A stretch of 58,310 nucleotides of DNA from Candidatus Sumerlaeota bacterium (GTDB lineage Bacteria; Sumerlaeota; Sumerlaeia; Sumerlaeales; Sumerlaeaceae), in contig JAPLSQ010000055.1 of the NCBI GenBank assembly GCA_026398535.1, forward strand, positions 66,446-124,755, in the 5' to 3' direction. The notes under the pieces are model-generated. The model ran no database searches and had not been told where the DNA came from. It was given only the letters and a program-made list of their open reading frames with translations. Shown here in pieces: positions 1-9,139 of this stretch; the first letter of the stretch is position 1, and each line of letters begins with the position of its first letter. The position numbers and the translations under genes are program-made.

Positions 1-39
1 GCGAGTACGCCATCAGGCGGTCAGCGAGTACGCCATCAC
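1..39 (+). repeat. Dispersed repeat family A, copy 1 (tandem, truncated by window edge)
   Basis: One nearly complete unit (1-18) is followed directly by a second (19-39), both containing the core GCGAGTACGCCATCA. The pair lies about 30 bp upstream of the UroD-like gene that carries another tandem pair inside it. The unit length implied by the spacing is 23 bp. The left end is outside the window. Confidence 0.9.
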
Positions 40-68
40 TGAGAAAGCCAGGAACAGGATGAGATATC

Positions 69-1133
69 ATGACAGCCACACCTCGTGAGCTTGTGTATCA
101 GTGCCTTGAATTCCGCAATCCCCCGCGCGCGCCGCGCCAACTGTGGCTGCTGCCGTGGGCGGAAAAACACCATCGCGCCGAACTCGAAAAAATCCGGTCC
201 GATTTCCCGCCCGACATCATCCACATCGGCGGGCGCCTCCGGACGCCGCCCATTACGAAGGGCAATCCCTACGAAATCGGGGAGTATGTGGACGACTGGG
301 GATGCGTTTTCACGAACATTCAGGAGGGGGTCGTCGGCGAGGTGCGCGAACCGCTCATCAAGGACTGGAAGACCGGTCAGCGAGTACGCCATCAGGCGGT
401 CAGCGAGTACGCCATCACGGATGCGCCCAAGGCGCACATCCCGCGCGAATGGCTGACGTTTGACGCGGACGATGTCAACCGCCAGTGCGCCGAGACCGAC
501 CGCTTCACGCTTGCCGGCGTCTGCCCGCGCCCCTTCGAGCAAATGCAGTTCATATGCAAAACCGAGGAATTTTACATCGACCTGGCCGATCCGCCCGGCG
601 AGATGATCACTTTCATGAAGCAGATGCATGATTTCTTCTGCGAGCTGCTTGAGATGTGGGCGCGCACGGATGTCGACGGGCTCAATTTCATGGACGATTG
701 GGGATCGCAACGCTCGCTTCTCATCAACCCCACAATGTGGCGGGAGATATTCAAACCCATGTACCGCGACTACATCCAGATCGCCCATGCGGCGGGCAAG
801 AAGATGTTCATGCACTCCGACGGCCACATCCTGAGCATTATTCCCGATCTCATCGAGCTGAAACTCGACGCGCTCAATTCGCAGATTTTCTGCATGGGGC
901 TGGAGAACCTCGAGCCGTTCGCGGGGAAAATCGCTTGGTGGGGCGAAATAGACCGCCAGCACCTTCTGCCCGAAGCCTCGCCCGCAGAAATAGACGCGGC
1001 TGTGCGCGAGGTTCACCGCCGCCTCTGGCGCAATGGCGGATGCATCGCACAGTGTGAATTCGGCGCGGGCGCCCGCCCCGAAAATGTGCGCCAAACCTTC
1101 GCTTCGTGGGACGCGGTCACGGGCAAACCGTAA
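69..1133 (+). CDS. Uroporphyrinogen decarboxylase-like protein with in-frame repeat insertion
   Basis: A 354-residue protein of the UroD/MtaA superfamily, TIM-barrel enzymes that decarboxylate uroporphyrinogen or transfer methyl groups to or from corrinoid proteins. The strings FMDDWGSQRSLLINP, FMHSDG, NSQIFCMG, WGEIDRQHLLP and CIAQCEFG are typical of the non-haem UroD-like branch. The HxC...C zinc pattern of MtaA is not intact here (HSD instead of HTC). Residues 102-117 (TGQRVRHQ AVSEYAIT) are encoded by two tandem copies of repeat family A. They interrupt the family sequence between the DWK and HIP stretches, adding 48 nt without breaking the frame. The start has a weak GGAT Shine-Dalgarno. 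Substrate unknown; a corrinoid methyltransferase role is inference. Confidence 0.85.
   Translation: MTATPRELVYQCLEFRNPPRAPRQLWLLPWAEKHHRAELEKIRSDFPPDIIHIGGRLRTPPITKGNPYEIGEYVDDWGCVFTNIQEGVVGEVREPLIKDWKTGQRVRHQAVSEYAITDAPKAHIPREWLTFDADDVNRQCAETDRFTLAGVCPRPFEQMQFICKTEEFYIDLADPPGEMITFMKQMHDFFCELLEMWARTDVDGLNFMDDWGSQRSLLINPTMWREIFKPMYRDYIQIAHAAGKKMFMHSDGHILSIIPDLIELKLDALNSQIFCMGLENLEPFAGKIAWWGEIDRQHLLPEASPAEIDAAVREVHRRLWRNGGCIAQCEFGAGARPENVRQTFASWDAVTGKP
372..418 (+). repeat. Repeat family A, copy 2 (tandem pair inside a gene)
   Basis: Two head-to-tail units: the first begins ACCGGTCAGCG at 372, the second GGTCAGCG at 398. The block from 372 to 419 is 48 nt, exactly 16 codons, and is translated as part of the UroD-like protein. 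Removing it restores a sequence that reads like an ordinary family member. Confidence 0.92.
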
Positions 1134-1153
1134 TACCCATGAACCAATCGCGT

Positions 1154-1336
1154 TCAGTCCGGCACGGTGTCGTGCACGCGCACGGGGCATTGGCTGACGC
1201 TATCGAGCAGGTCAAATCCCAGCCGCAGGTCGCAGGTGTTCGGCATGCGCACACCGATGTGCACTGTAAAGTCGGCATCGATATCCTGCTGCCGCGTGCC
1301 TGGGAGCGCCGACGTCCACGCCAGCATTTTTAGCAT
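1154..1336 (-). pseudogene. Possible fragment of an ABC transporter Wzt-type C-terminal domain
   Basis: A 60-codon open stretch on the minus strand ends in DLRLGFDLLDSVSQCPVRVHD, split here as DLRLGFDLLDS and CPVRVHD. This resembles the beta-strand pattern of the carbohydrate-binding C-terminal domain of O-antigen ABC ATPases (Wzt type), where a strand of the form DLRxGFxLxDxxGxxVF is usual. There is no ATPase part beside it. Resemblance is from memory and weak; it may be chance reading of non-coding DNA. Confidence 0.22.
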
Positions 1337-1415
1337 GAGGACGCCCCCGCTTCCCTATTTTCAAAGCGGTCGTGCGCCGTTGCGGATTTCCGCTTTTTCA
1401 AGACGCGCGCGTCAT

Positions 1416-1856
1416 TCAGACGTTCTGTGTTTTATCACGACAGTACTGGTAAAGGGCATCATAAACAATGAATTCGCGTTTTAGGATCTCGTGGTCGTCG
1501 ATGAATCCAAGATGTCGGAACCCTGAGGCGATGGCCTTAAGGCCCGGACCTTCGGGTTGATTGTGGAGCGAGTTGTCGGTGTCGGCGCCATTGACAATAC
1601 AGCCCATGAGCGCCAGCGCCGGGTTCTTCATGAGATCATATTTGTGCAGGAACGCCTCGAACGAGCATTCCCCGCCATGGTGGCCAAGTTCGTTGCCGTC
1701 GCAATCGAAAGGGGTGGCTCCCTCGCGCACCGCTGTTTCATGCACTTGTTCGACTGGAACAAAAAGGAATTCTGCGGCGGGATCAATGAACTTGGCGATC
1801 AGCCAGGGGCATGCCACCCGATCCACCTTGACTCTCGCGCGCGTGATCCATTTCAT
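1416..1856 (-). CDS. ChrB-domain (chromate resistance-related) protein
   Basis: A 146-residue stand-alone ChrB C-terminal domain. Diagnostic strings are MKWITRARVKVDRVACPWLI at the N-terminus, FIDPAAEFLFVP, GATPFDCDG, ELGHHGGECSFEAFL, IVNGADTD and YDALYQYCR at the C-terminus. In ChrB proteins this domain accompanies an N-terminal regulatory part; here only the catalytic-looking half is present, as in many free-standing homologues. The conserved CPWL cysteine and the HHGGEC cluster suggest metal or redox chemistry. No chrA transporter is nearby, so a direct chromate role is not supported by context. It is transcribed towards the UroD-like gene. Confidence 0.88.
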   Translation of the reverse strand: MKWITRARVKVDRVACPWLIAKFIDPAAEFLFVPVEQVHETAVREGATPFDCDGNELGHHGGECSFEAFLHKYDLMKNPALALMGCIVNGADTDNSLHNQPEGPGLKAIASGFRHLGFIDDHEILKREFIVYDALYQYCRDKTQNV

Positions 1857-2197
1857 GATGTGCGCTCCTTTATGGAATTCATGTGTTGTTCATCCCCTTA
1901 CCGCCCCCCTTCGCGCTCCCGAGGCGCGCAAGGGGAGACGCCGCGCGAAAGGCGCTGCATCGCCGGATGGAACGGGATTGCGATTTCTGTCATTTTCCAT
2001 TGAGACGAAATTTCCGTTGGCACAGCTGGATTCGCAAGGATGGAATGCGGGCTGAGTGTCAGACTTTTTCTGTCTTGTGGCGTCAACATCCTTGCCTGAA
2101 ACAGGAGACGGTGTGGGCGCACCGACCATGGCGGCTTTCACCCGGCTTTTTCGGCATTCTCCGCACAATCGCGCGATGGTGTTGTTTTTATAACCAT
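1857..2197. other. Intergenic region without recognised gene
   Basis: Spacer between the divergently oriented ChrB-domain gene (minus) and the second UroD-like gene (plus). Open frames cross it, but their codons do not resemble any family. It presumably holds both promoters. I see no convincing -35/-10 pair and no riboswitch. Confidence 0.5.
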
Positions 2198-3259
2198 ATG
2201 ATGACTCGGCGCGAACGCGTAACGTCCGCCATGCGGCATCAACAACCAGACCGTGTTCCCGTTTGGTGTTTGTTGAGCCTTGAGCACATCATACGCAACG
2301 GCACGCCCGATGGGAATTATCCTGTCATAATTGACGACTTGGTCCGCGCCGAGTGCCGTATGGCGCAACTCTATGGGTTTGATGGCGTGATTTTATACTT
2401 ACCGGGAATACGCGAGAACACCCGGATAGACACGTTGCTGAGGGGATGGATCCATACCGATCCCCGCGGAGATCCGAGCCACGATTTTTCTGCCGCGGAT
2501 CCGGAGACATGGGAGCAGCAAAGACCCGACTGCGAACCCGCTGATTTCCATTCCAGCCGGCTTGCCCGCGAGATGCTTGGCCCCGATTATCACATCGGCG
2601 GGTGGACACCCGACGCCTTTTCACGCGCCGTCCCATGGTTCCCTTCAATGGAAGATGCCATGGTGGCGATCGCTGAGGACCCTGCGCGCTTCACGGCGCT
2701 CGTTTGCTTCTTTGAGTCGCAATGCATCCAGGCGGCCAGCGCCCAGATTCGATACGGAAAAGCGGAAAGCATCCAAATCTCGTCGCCCTTTGCCGGCTCC
2801 TCTTTCATATCAAGGGAAATCTACAAGAATATCGTGCTTCCCCAGCTCACAAGGCTGGCCAATGCCATCCGGGCGGAATCAGCGCTCTCCTATGTTCACA
2901 CATGCGGCTTCTTGTCAGATCGCCTCGAGCTGGTCGCCTCCTCCGGCGTGGATGGAGTTGAATGCCTTGACCCCCCGCCTCTGGGCAACGTTGAACTCGG
3001 CGAAGCCAAAAATCGCGTCGGTGACAAAGTCTTCCTGAAAGGAAACATCGACTCGGTCAACGTTCTGCTCCACGGAACCGATGAGGATGTTGACCGGGCC
3101 GTTATGCGATGTCTCAAGGATGGAATGCCGGAAGGCGGATATATTCTCAGCACCGCCTGTTCTGTGGCGCCGGCTGTGCCGCCGACGCGCATTCATCGGA
3201 TTGTGGAACTTGCCGAACGTTTCGGTTGCCGCACATCTCCGAATGGCGATGAGGCATAG
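2198..3259 (+). CDS. UroD/MtaA-family methyltransferase-like protein
   Basis: A 353-residue TIM-barrel protein. The start at 2198 (MMTRRERV) is chosen because the family begins with TxRERV and the upstream extension is not conserved-looking. HTCG near residue 235 and STAC near residue 315 match the H-x-C...C zinc site of corrinoid methyltransferases MtaA, MtbA and CmuA, so a methyl transfer between a methylated substrate or corrinoid protein and a thiol is more likely than haem synthesis. FLKGNID and EGGYILSTAC are family strings. No corrinoid-binding protein or substrate-specific methyltransferase lies beside it, so the physiological partner is unknown. Unlike the first UroD-like gene it carries no repeat insertion. 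Confidence 0.87.
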   Translation: MMTRRERVTSAMRHQQPDRVPVWCLLSLEHIIRNGTPDGNYPVIIDDLVRAECRMAQLYGFDGVILYLPGIRENTRIDTLLRGWIHTDPRGDPSHDFSAADPETWEQQRPDCEPADFHSSRLAREMLGPDYHIGGWTPDAFSRAVPWFPSMEDAMVAIAEDPARFTALVCFFESQCIQAASAQIRYGKAESIQISSPFAGSSFISREIYKNIVLPQLTRLANAIRAESALSYVHTCGFLSDRLELVASSGVDGVECLDPPPLGNVELGEAKNRVGDKVFLKGNIDSVNVLLHGTDEDVDRAVMRCLKDGMPEGGYILSTACSVAPAVPPTRIHRIVELAERFGCRTSPNGDEA

Positions 3260-3869
3260 GAAAGCCCAACTGATCATCAAGCAAAGAAAAGAAATTCTCT
3301 GACCCGCACAAGGGAATCCCCCGGTCCGCCGCGGCGGAGCCAGTCAGATAAAAATTGCGACAAACCAGAAATAGCGAATTTACAGAAAAATATGACCACT
3401 ATTGCCACAAATGCCACAAATACGACCTTTCTGAAATCCATTCTTGCACACAAAACCACACGACTCACCCCGGACACGAAATACATGGGGCGATTCGTTC
3501 CCTCGCCTTCCCAACTCTTCACATCCTTGCTTTTTTTATGCCTTCGCGAGAAATTATTTTGACAATCCGCAGGGCGGACTTTTCTTATCGCGGTTGGACT
3601 TGTTGATTCAATGAATTGCGTATCGCAAACGGGATTCATTAACGGCGGCGCAGGAGGCATGGCTCAACTCTGAGGATTCCACTTGCATCGCCGATTCGTT
3701 GCGCGTGCGTGTCGACTGCTGGTGCGATGGTTGTATCACGCCAACAAGGCCAGCGAACGATCCGAGCGCTGGTCAGGTGATGTGAGACGTAATCGCACTT
3801 AGTGATGAAAAGATAGCAATGCAAGCTCGGTCAGACCAGTACTTCGACAGACTGGCAAAGGAGGTAACT
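3260..3869. other. 610-bp intergenic region upstream of cusBA
   Basis: This stretch is noticeably richer in A+T around 3340-3560 than its surroundings and carries a 14-bp GC palindrome at 3325-3338. The short open frames in it show no family resemblance. It marks the left border of the cus-like operon and may contain its promoter. A TTGACA at about 3558 has no good -10 at 17 bp. Confidence 0.5.
3325..3338. repeat. 14-bp palindrome TCCGCCGCGGCGGA, copy 1
   Basis: Perfect inverted repeat in the intergenic region after the UroD-like gene. The same 14-mer recurs at 22633-22646 and 30145-30158, with near matches at 48328-48341 and 56635-56651. Confidence 0.8.
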
Positions 3870-5660
3870 ATGCTGGCCCCTGACAACAAGACGCAGAGGT
3901 TTCAACACTCCGAAAGCCCCCCCAAGCGTTCTCCGCGTTGCCACGGCAGACTGATTGCCCTCGCTCTGATTATCGCGAGCGCTCTCTTATTGTTCACGGG
4001 AGGTGCTGCATGCGCCGTACAAGAGGGGAAGAGCGAGGTTCCCTCTGGTCGAAACGTTCTATATTACAAATCCACGATGATGGCCGGAGAGATCAGTCCC
4101 AAGCCAGGGAAAGACAGCATGGGGATGGATATGGCGCCGGTATACGAGGACGCGGCGGGCATCCGAACAGGCGCCATCCGGATTGACCCCGTTACCCAAC
4201 AGAACATGGGGCTGCGCACCGGACCCGTAACTCGCGGCCCTTTGCGCCACATCATTCGGACTATTGGCGACTTCGCCTACAACGAGGCAGCCCTGACGGA
4301 TGTCTCGGTGAAGTACCCGGGGTGGATCGAGAAGCTCTACGCGGACTCAACTGGCAAGCAGATACATGCCGGGGACCCACTTTTCGAGATCTATGCGCCG
4401 GAACTCTACAGCGCTGAAGCCGAGTATCTTGCAGCTCTTGGCAGCATGACAAGCCAAGCCCTGCCTGGCAAGAACACCATGCTGGAAGCCACTCTACAGA
4501 AGCTCCGGTACTATGATGTGTCGGAAGACCAGATCAAGGAGATCGAACGAACTCGGCAAGCCAAGAAGGCGATGCGGATCAACTCGCGTGCGACTGGTGT
4601 GATTGTCGAGAAGAACGCCGTCGAAGGCATGAGGGCGGAAGCCGGCGAGCGTCTGTTTCGGATCGCTGATCTGTCAACTGTCTGGCTTCTGGCCCGAATC
4701 TTCGAAGAGGACCTTCCGTTCATCATGCCGGGGCAGGAAGCGGTGGCCACCCTGTCCTATTACCCCGATCGCAAGTTTCGGGGACGCATAACCTACGTGT
4801 ACCCGTCGATCGACGAAAAGACGCGTACGGCCAAAGCCCGCCTTGAGTTCCACAATCCTGGATACTTCCTGAAACCTGGCATGTTTGCCAATGTCGAGGT
4901 GGCTTCTGAGATCAACCCATCTGTACTCCTTGTGCCCGATGAGGCCGTGTTGCGCAGCGGAGAGAAGAACACAGTTTTCGTGACACTTGAGGGAGGCCGT
5001 TTTGAACCACGCGAGGTCGTGCTGGGCCAGCGGGCCGAGGGTAATCGCTATGAGTTGCTGAGCGGTCTGCGGGAAGGCGAAACGGTCGTCGTCTCCGGCC
5101 AGTTCCTGCTGGATTCCGAGAGCCAACTTCAGGAAGCCGTGCACAAGATGCTCGAACCGAGCGCGCCAGTGGCACAAGAAAAGGAGGGCGAAGGACCATT
5201 ACCCGCGCAGATCGAGCCCAACACCACCCATGTAGAGCCCACCACAGCAACCGTGCAAGGCGATACCGGGACAACAACAATCAACACGCCCGAATCCGTT
5301 TACGTCTGCCCTATGCCCGAGCACGCTTCCATCATGTACAAGAGCCCGGGCAATTGTCCCATCTGCAAGATGCCGTTGGTGCAAATGGAAGTTGGCTCCA
5401 CGCCTCCTCTTAAGGCGAGTGCGCTGGTCATCTATTACACGTGCCCGATGCCTGAGCATGCCGATGTACGGAAGATAGAACCCGGGAAGTGCCCCCGTTG
5501 CGGAATGACACTCATCCCGATTACGGAGCCACGGCCAAGTGTCATCCCGCATCCTTCGCAGGAGACTGCCACGTCATCGACGCCACGCCGGGTGAATCCC
5601 GCCGATGCTTCGACGACACCCACCGCATCTCCGGGCTCGCATACATCTCATGGGCTTTAG
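3870..5660 (+). CDS. cusB: CusB-like periplasmic adaptor of a heavy-metal RND efflux pump, three metal-binding modules
   Basis: A 596-residue membrane-fusion protein that would link an RND pump to an outer-membrane channel and pass Cu(I)/Ag(I) to the pump. The start at 3870 follows AAAGGAGG at 3857-3864; a longer in-frame start lacks such a site. Residues 28-46 form a signal anchor. Residues 65-92 (YYKSTMMAGEISPKPGKDSM) are the heavy-metal-binding domain typical of CusB, followed by barrel-sandwich and lipoyl regions (YPGWIEKLYADSTG, GDPLFEIYAPEL). Unusually, two further metal-binding modules lie at the C-terminus, near residues 477-507 (CPMPEHASIM...CPICKMPL) and 520-550 (CPMPEHADVR...CPRCGMTL). 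cusA follows 57 bp downstream. No outer-membrane channel gene (cusC) is present. Confidence 0.93.
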   Translation: MLAPDNKTQRFQHSESPPKRSPRCHGRLIALALIIASALLLFTGGAACAVQEGKSEVPSGRNVLYYKSTMMAGEISPKPGKDSMGMDMAPVYEDAAGIRTGAIRIDPVTQQNMGLRTGPVTRGPLRHIIRTIGDFAYNEAALTDVSVKYPGWIEKLYADSTGKQIHAGDPLFEIYAPELYSAEAEYLAALGSMTSQALPGKNTMLEATLQKLRYYDVSEDQIKEIERTRQAKKAMRINSRATGVIVEKNAVEGMRAEAGERLFRIADLSTVWLLARIFEEDLPFIMPGQEAVATLSYYPDRKFRGRITYVYPSIDEKTRTAKARLEFHNPGYFLKPGMFANVEVASEINPSVLLVPDEAVLRSGEKNTVFVTLEGGRFEPREVVLGQRAEGNRYELLSGLREGETVVVSGQFLLDSESQLQEAVHKMLEPSAPVAQEKEGEGPLPAQIEPNTTHVEPTTATVQGDTGTTTINTPESVYVCPMPEHASIMYKSPGNCPICKMPLVQMEVGSTPPLKASALVIYYTCPMPEHADVRKIEPGKCPRCGMTLIPITEPRPSVIPHPSQETATSSTPRRVNPADASTTPTASPGSHTSHGL

Positions 5661-5717
5661 TTCATCAGGCTGGGGACAGATCTCGACAGCAGGCAAGTGC
5701 AACGAGAGGTCAGAACC

Positions 5718-8700
5718 ATGTTGAAGACCATCATTGATTTCTCGCTGAGGAACAGGTTCATCGTCCTCTTGGCCACGCTGTTTCTTGTGTTCGGTGGAGT
5801 GTATGCCTTACGCAACATCCCGCTGGACGCCATTCCCGACCTCTCCGACACCCAGGTCATCATCTACACGGAATGGCCGGGGCAGGCACCTCAGATCGTT
5901 CAAGACCAAGTGACGTACCCCATCACCACCAAGATGCTGTCAGTCCCGAGGTCCAAGGTGGTGCGTGGCTACTCGTTCTACGGTTTCTCGTTTGTCTACG
6001 TGATCTTCGAGGATGGGACCGACCCGTACTGGGCCCGAAGCCGTGTGCTCGAGTATCTGAGTTCGCTGAGTGCCCGCCTGCCCAAGAACGTCAACCCGAC
6101 ACTGGGGCCCGATGCCACTGGGGTCGGTTGGGCGTTCATGTACACATTGGAGTCAAAGTCGCGGGACCTGGCCCAACTCCGGTCCCTTCAGGATTGGTAC
6201 CTGAGGAATGCTTTGACCTCGGTCAATGGTGTTGCGGAGGTTGCCTCCATCGGTGGTTTTGTCAAGCAGTACCAGGTCACGGTTGATCCTAACAAGTTGC
6301 GAGCCTATGGCTTGTCGATCACAATGCTTCGCGATGCCATTTCGCGAAGCAATGGGGAGGTCGGGGGGCGTTCGCTGGAGCTCGCGGAGAAGGAGTTCAT
6401 CCTCAGAGTCCGTGGTTACGTGCAGTCGGTTGATGATCTGAAGAAGGTTGTTGTGGGACTCGGCGACAAAGGGGTGCCGGTATTGCTTGGTCAGGTTGCC
6501 AACATCCAGCTTGGTTCCGACATGCGCCGGGGAATCGCGGAGTTGAATGGCGAAGGGGAAACCGTCGGGGGCATTGTCGTCGTCCGCTACGGGGCCAATG
6601 CCCGCACAACCATCCACGCCCTGAAGAAGCAGCTGGAGAAGGTGATGAAGAGCCTGCCAGCGGATGTTTCCTACAAGATCGTCTACGACCGGAGCGCCCT
6701 GATTGACCGGGCGGTGAAGACGCTTGAGGACAAGCTGATCGAGGAGTCGGTTATCGTCGCGTTTGTCTGCATCTTGTTCCTCCTGCACTTCCGCAGCGCC
6801 CTGATCACGATTCTCATCCTGCCAACAGCCGTTCTGGCCTCGTTCATCATCATGTACAACCAGGGGATCAGCTCTAACATCATGTCGCTGGGCGGTATCG
6901 CCATCGCCGTCGGGGCCATGGTCGACGCGGTCATCATCATGATCGAAAATGCCCACAAGCATATTGAACGCGACGGCGGTAAGAAGGAGCACTGGGCGAT
7001 CATTCGTGACGCGTCGATTGAGGTTGGTCCAACTCTTTTCTATTCGTTGCTCGTGATCACAGTGTCGTTCATCCCAGTATTCGCGCTCCAAGACCAGGAG
7101 GGACGCCTGTTCAAGCCACTGGCGTTCACGAAGACATACTCGATGGCGACGGCCGCGTTTCTGTCGATTACACTGGCCCCCGTTCTCATGGGATACTTCA
7201 TTCGCGGCCACATCATCCCCGAAGAGCGAAACCCGATCAATCGGCTCCTTATCTGGGTTTATCACCCCATCCTCAACCTCGCCGTGCGGTTCCGCAAAAC
7301 AGTCATCTGCGGAGCCTTGTTCATAGTGGTCAGCGTGTTCTTTCCGTGGAACCGGCTGGTCGTGGCTTCCCTTCCGGAAGGGGCGCTCAGGTCAGTCGCT
7401 GCAAAGATGAACCTGCTGTTCCCATTCCAGAACATCGGATCCGAGTTCATGCCTCCCTTGTATGAGGGTGACCTGCTCTACATGCCAATGACCTTCCCCG
7501 GCATCTCGGCCACGAAGGCCCGCGAACTCCTCCAACAGACAGACAAGATCATCAAGACCTTCCCCGAGGTTCACAACGTGTTCGGCAAGATAGGACGAGC
7601 CGAAACGGCCACCGACCCTGCACCTTTCGACATGGTTGAGACCACCATCATGCTGAATGACGAAAAGGACTGGCCCGAGGTCGACATCACGGATCCCGCC
7701 ACTGGCAAGGTCATTGCCCACAAGCGCCGCACGCCAGACGAACTGGTGAAGGCCATGGACGCGGCCATCCATTTCCCCGGTCTCACCAATGCTTGGACCA
7801 TGCCTATCAAAACCAGGATCGACATGCTTGCCACGGGTATTAAGACACCCGTCGGGATCAAGGTGGCCGGCCCGGATCTCAAAGAATTGGAGCGCATCGG
7901 CGCGGAGATCGAGGCTGTCGTCCGCGGTGTGCCTGGTACGTCCAGCATATTCTCGGAACGCGTCATGGGCGGCAACTACATCGAGTTCGACATCAACCGC
8001 GACCAGATAGCCCGCTACGGCCTCACCGTCGGCGACGTTCAGGATGTTCTCGAGGTGGCCCTTGGGGGCATGCCGCTGGCCACAACGGTCGAAGGGCTCG
8101 AACGTTACACTATCAACCTCCGCTACGATCGTGATTTCCGCGAGAACCTGGAAGCCCTCAAACAGATCGCCGTCCCCACGACTGGGGGAGCGCAGATTCC
8201 ACTCGGGCAGCTGGCTGATCTGCGGGTTGTCAGGGCGCCGATGGGGATCAAGAGCGAAGCCGCCATTCCCAATGCATGGATCTACGTGGACGTAAAGGAT
8301 GTCGACATCGGGACTTATGTCGTCCGGGCGCAGGCCGCTGTGAAGCAGGCGATTGCCTCCGGCGCCGTCAAGCTTCCGAGCAGGTACAACGTCTTCTGGA
8401 GCGGCCAATACGAATACATGATGAGGGCAAAGGAGCGGCTGCAGATCGTCGTGCCACTCACGTTGCTCGTTATCATCCTCATCATCTATCTGAACACGCG
8501 CTCCGCCATCAAGACGGTGATCGTGCTACTGGCTGTTCCATTCAGCCTCGTCGGAGCCTTTTGGATCCTCTACCTGACCGGCTACAACATGAGCGTTGCC
8601 GTGTGGGTGGGCATCATCGCGCTTGCCGGCTTGGATGCCGAAACCGGTGTCGTCATGTTGCTGTACTTGGACCTTGCCTACGAAAAGTGGGTCAAGGACG

Positions 8701-8957
8701 GGCTTATGCGCAACGTTGCCGATCTAAAGGATGCGGTTTACCACGGAGCGGTGAAGCGTGTCCGGCCAAAGGCTATGACAGCTGCCGTAATCATCGCCGG
8801 CCTGGCACCAATACTCTGGAGCCATGGGGCCGGAGCCGACGTCATGAAGCGGATAGCCACGCCAATGATTGGTGGCGTTGTGACGTCGACAATCATGGAG
8901 TTGGTGGTCTATCCGGCCATCTTCTTTGTCTGGCGGTCCCGTAGCCTCAGGCGATAG
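5718..8957 (+). CDS. cusA: CusA-like heavy-metal RND efflux pump
   Basis: A 1079-residue inner-membrane proton-driven pump of the HME-RND family, close to the usual CusA length. The start at 5718 (MLKTIIDFSLRNRF) matches the family; an upstream GTG at 5697 is less plausible. Family strings include NIPLDAIPDLSDTQVI, DATGVGWAFMYTLES, VGAMVDAVIIMIENAHKHIE (transmembrane helix 4 with the proton-relay Asp), TMPIKTRIDMLATGIKTPVG, AGLDAETGVVMLLYLD and KRVRPKAMT. The methionines in YMPMTFPG and in TMPIKTRIDM sit where CusA places its metal-relay methionines. It forms an operon with the adaptor gene. The pair uses a more even codon mix than the CGCG-rich neighbours and is followed by transposase debris, consistent with horizontal transfer. 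Confidence 0.95.
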   Translation: MLKTIIDFSLRNRFIVLLATLFLVFGGVYALRNIPLDAIPDLSDTQVIIYTEWPGQAPQIVQDQVTYPITTKMLSVPRSKVVRGYSFYGFSFVYVIFEDGTDPYWARSRVLEYLSSLSARLPKNVNPTLGPDATGVGWAFMYTLESKSRDLAQLRSLQDWYLRNALTSVNGVAEVASIGGFVKQYQVTVDPNKLRAYGLSITMLRDAISRSNGEVGGRSLELAEKEFILRVRGYVQSVDDLKKVVVGLGDKGVPVLLGQVANIQLGSDMRRGIAELNGEGETVGGIVVVRYGANARTTIHALKKQLEKVMKSLPADVSYKIVYDRSALIDRAVKTLEDKLIEESVIVAFVCILFLLHFRSALITILILPTAVLASFIIMYNQGISSNIMSLGGIAIAVGAMVDAVIIMIENAHKHIERDGGKKEHWAIIRDASIEVGPTLFYSLLVITVSFIPVFALQDQEGRLFKPLAFTKTYSMATAAFLSITLAPVLMGYFIRGHIIPEERNPINRLLIWVYHPILNLAVRFRKTVICGALFIVVSVFFPWNRLVVASLPEGALRSVAAKMNLLFPFQNIGSEFMPPLYEGDLLYMPMTFPGISATKARELLQQTDKIIKTFPEVHNVFGKIGRAETATDPAPFDMVETTIMLNDEKDWPEVDITDPATGKVIAHKRRTPDELVKAMDAAIHFPGLTNAWTMPIKTRIDMLATGIKTPVGIKVAGPDLKELERIGAEIEAVVRGVPGTSSIFSERVMGGNYIEFDINRDQIARYGLTVGDVQDVLEVALGGMPLATTVEGLERYTINLRYDRDFRENLEALKQIAVPTTGGAQIPLGQLADLRVVRAPMGIKSEAAIPNAWIYVDVKDVDIGTYVVRAQAAVKQAIASGAVKLPSRYNVFWSGQYEYMMRAKERLQIVVPLTLLVIILIIYLNTRSAIKTVIVLLAVPFSLVGAFWILYLTGYNMSVAVWVGIIALAGLDAETGVVMLLYLDLAYEKWVKDGLMRNVADLKDAVYHGAVKRVRPKAMTAAVIIAGLAPILWSHGAGADVMKRIATPMIGGVVTSTIMELVVYPAIFFVWRSRSLRR

Positions 8958-9139
8958 TTGGGTTTCGAGAGCTTCCTTCCACCGGACTGCGGCGGCTCGT
9001 ACATGATGATCCTGGCAACAGACGCGCCGCTGACAGCCAGACAACGGGGGACGCGTGGCGCACCGGGCAATGATCGGACTCGGACGAACCGGTTCCGTCC
9101 TGGGCCATGGAAGCGGTGATTATGCATTTGCGTTCAGCA

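Noticed and set aside
1..418. Tandem family A units as a CRISPR array
   Set aside because: The units are directly adjacent or about 330 bp apart with coding DNA between them; there are no uniform spacers and no cas genes.
36..1190. Long minus-strand open frame antisense to the UroD-like gene
   Set aside because: It mirrors the strongly family-like plus-strand protein, has no recognisable motif and arises from GC-rich codon structure. The same holds for the long antisense frames opposite cusA (6153-7265, 7392-8408), the Agl23-like gene (12651-13844) and hydA (26047-27246).
1380..1402. Terminator GCGGATTTCCGC followed by TTTTT
   Set aside because: The stem is only 4-5 bp with a tiny loop and points away from the ChrB-domain gene whose end is nearby.
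1857..2197. Sigma-54 promoter near TTGGCAC at about 2018
   Set aside because: The distance between the GG and GC elements is two bases too long for a -24/-12 promoter.
4059..5552. Additional genes antisense to cusB
   Set aside because: Short antisense frames without motifs, fully explained as shadows of the adaptor gene.
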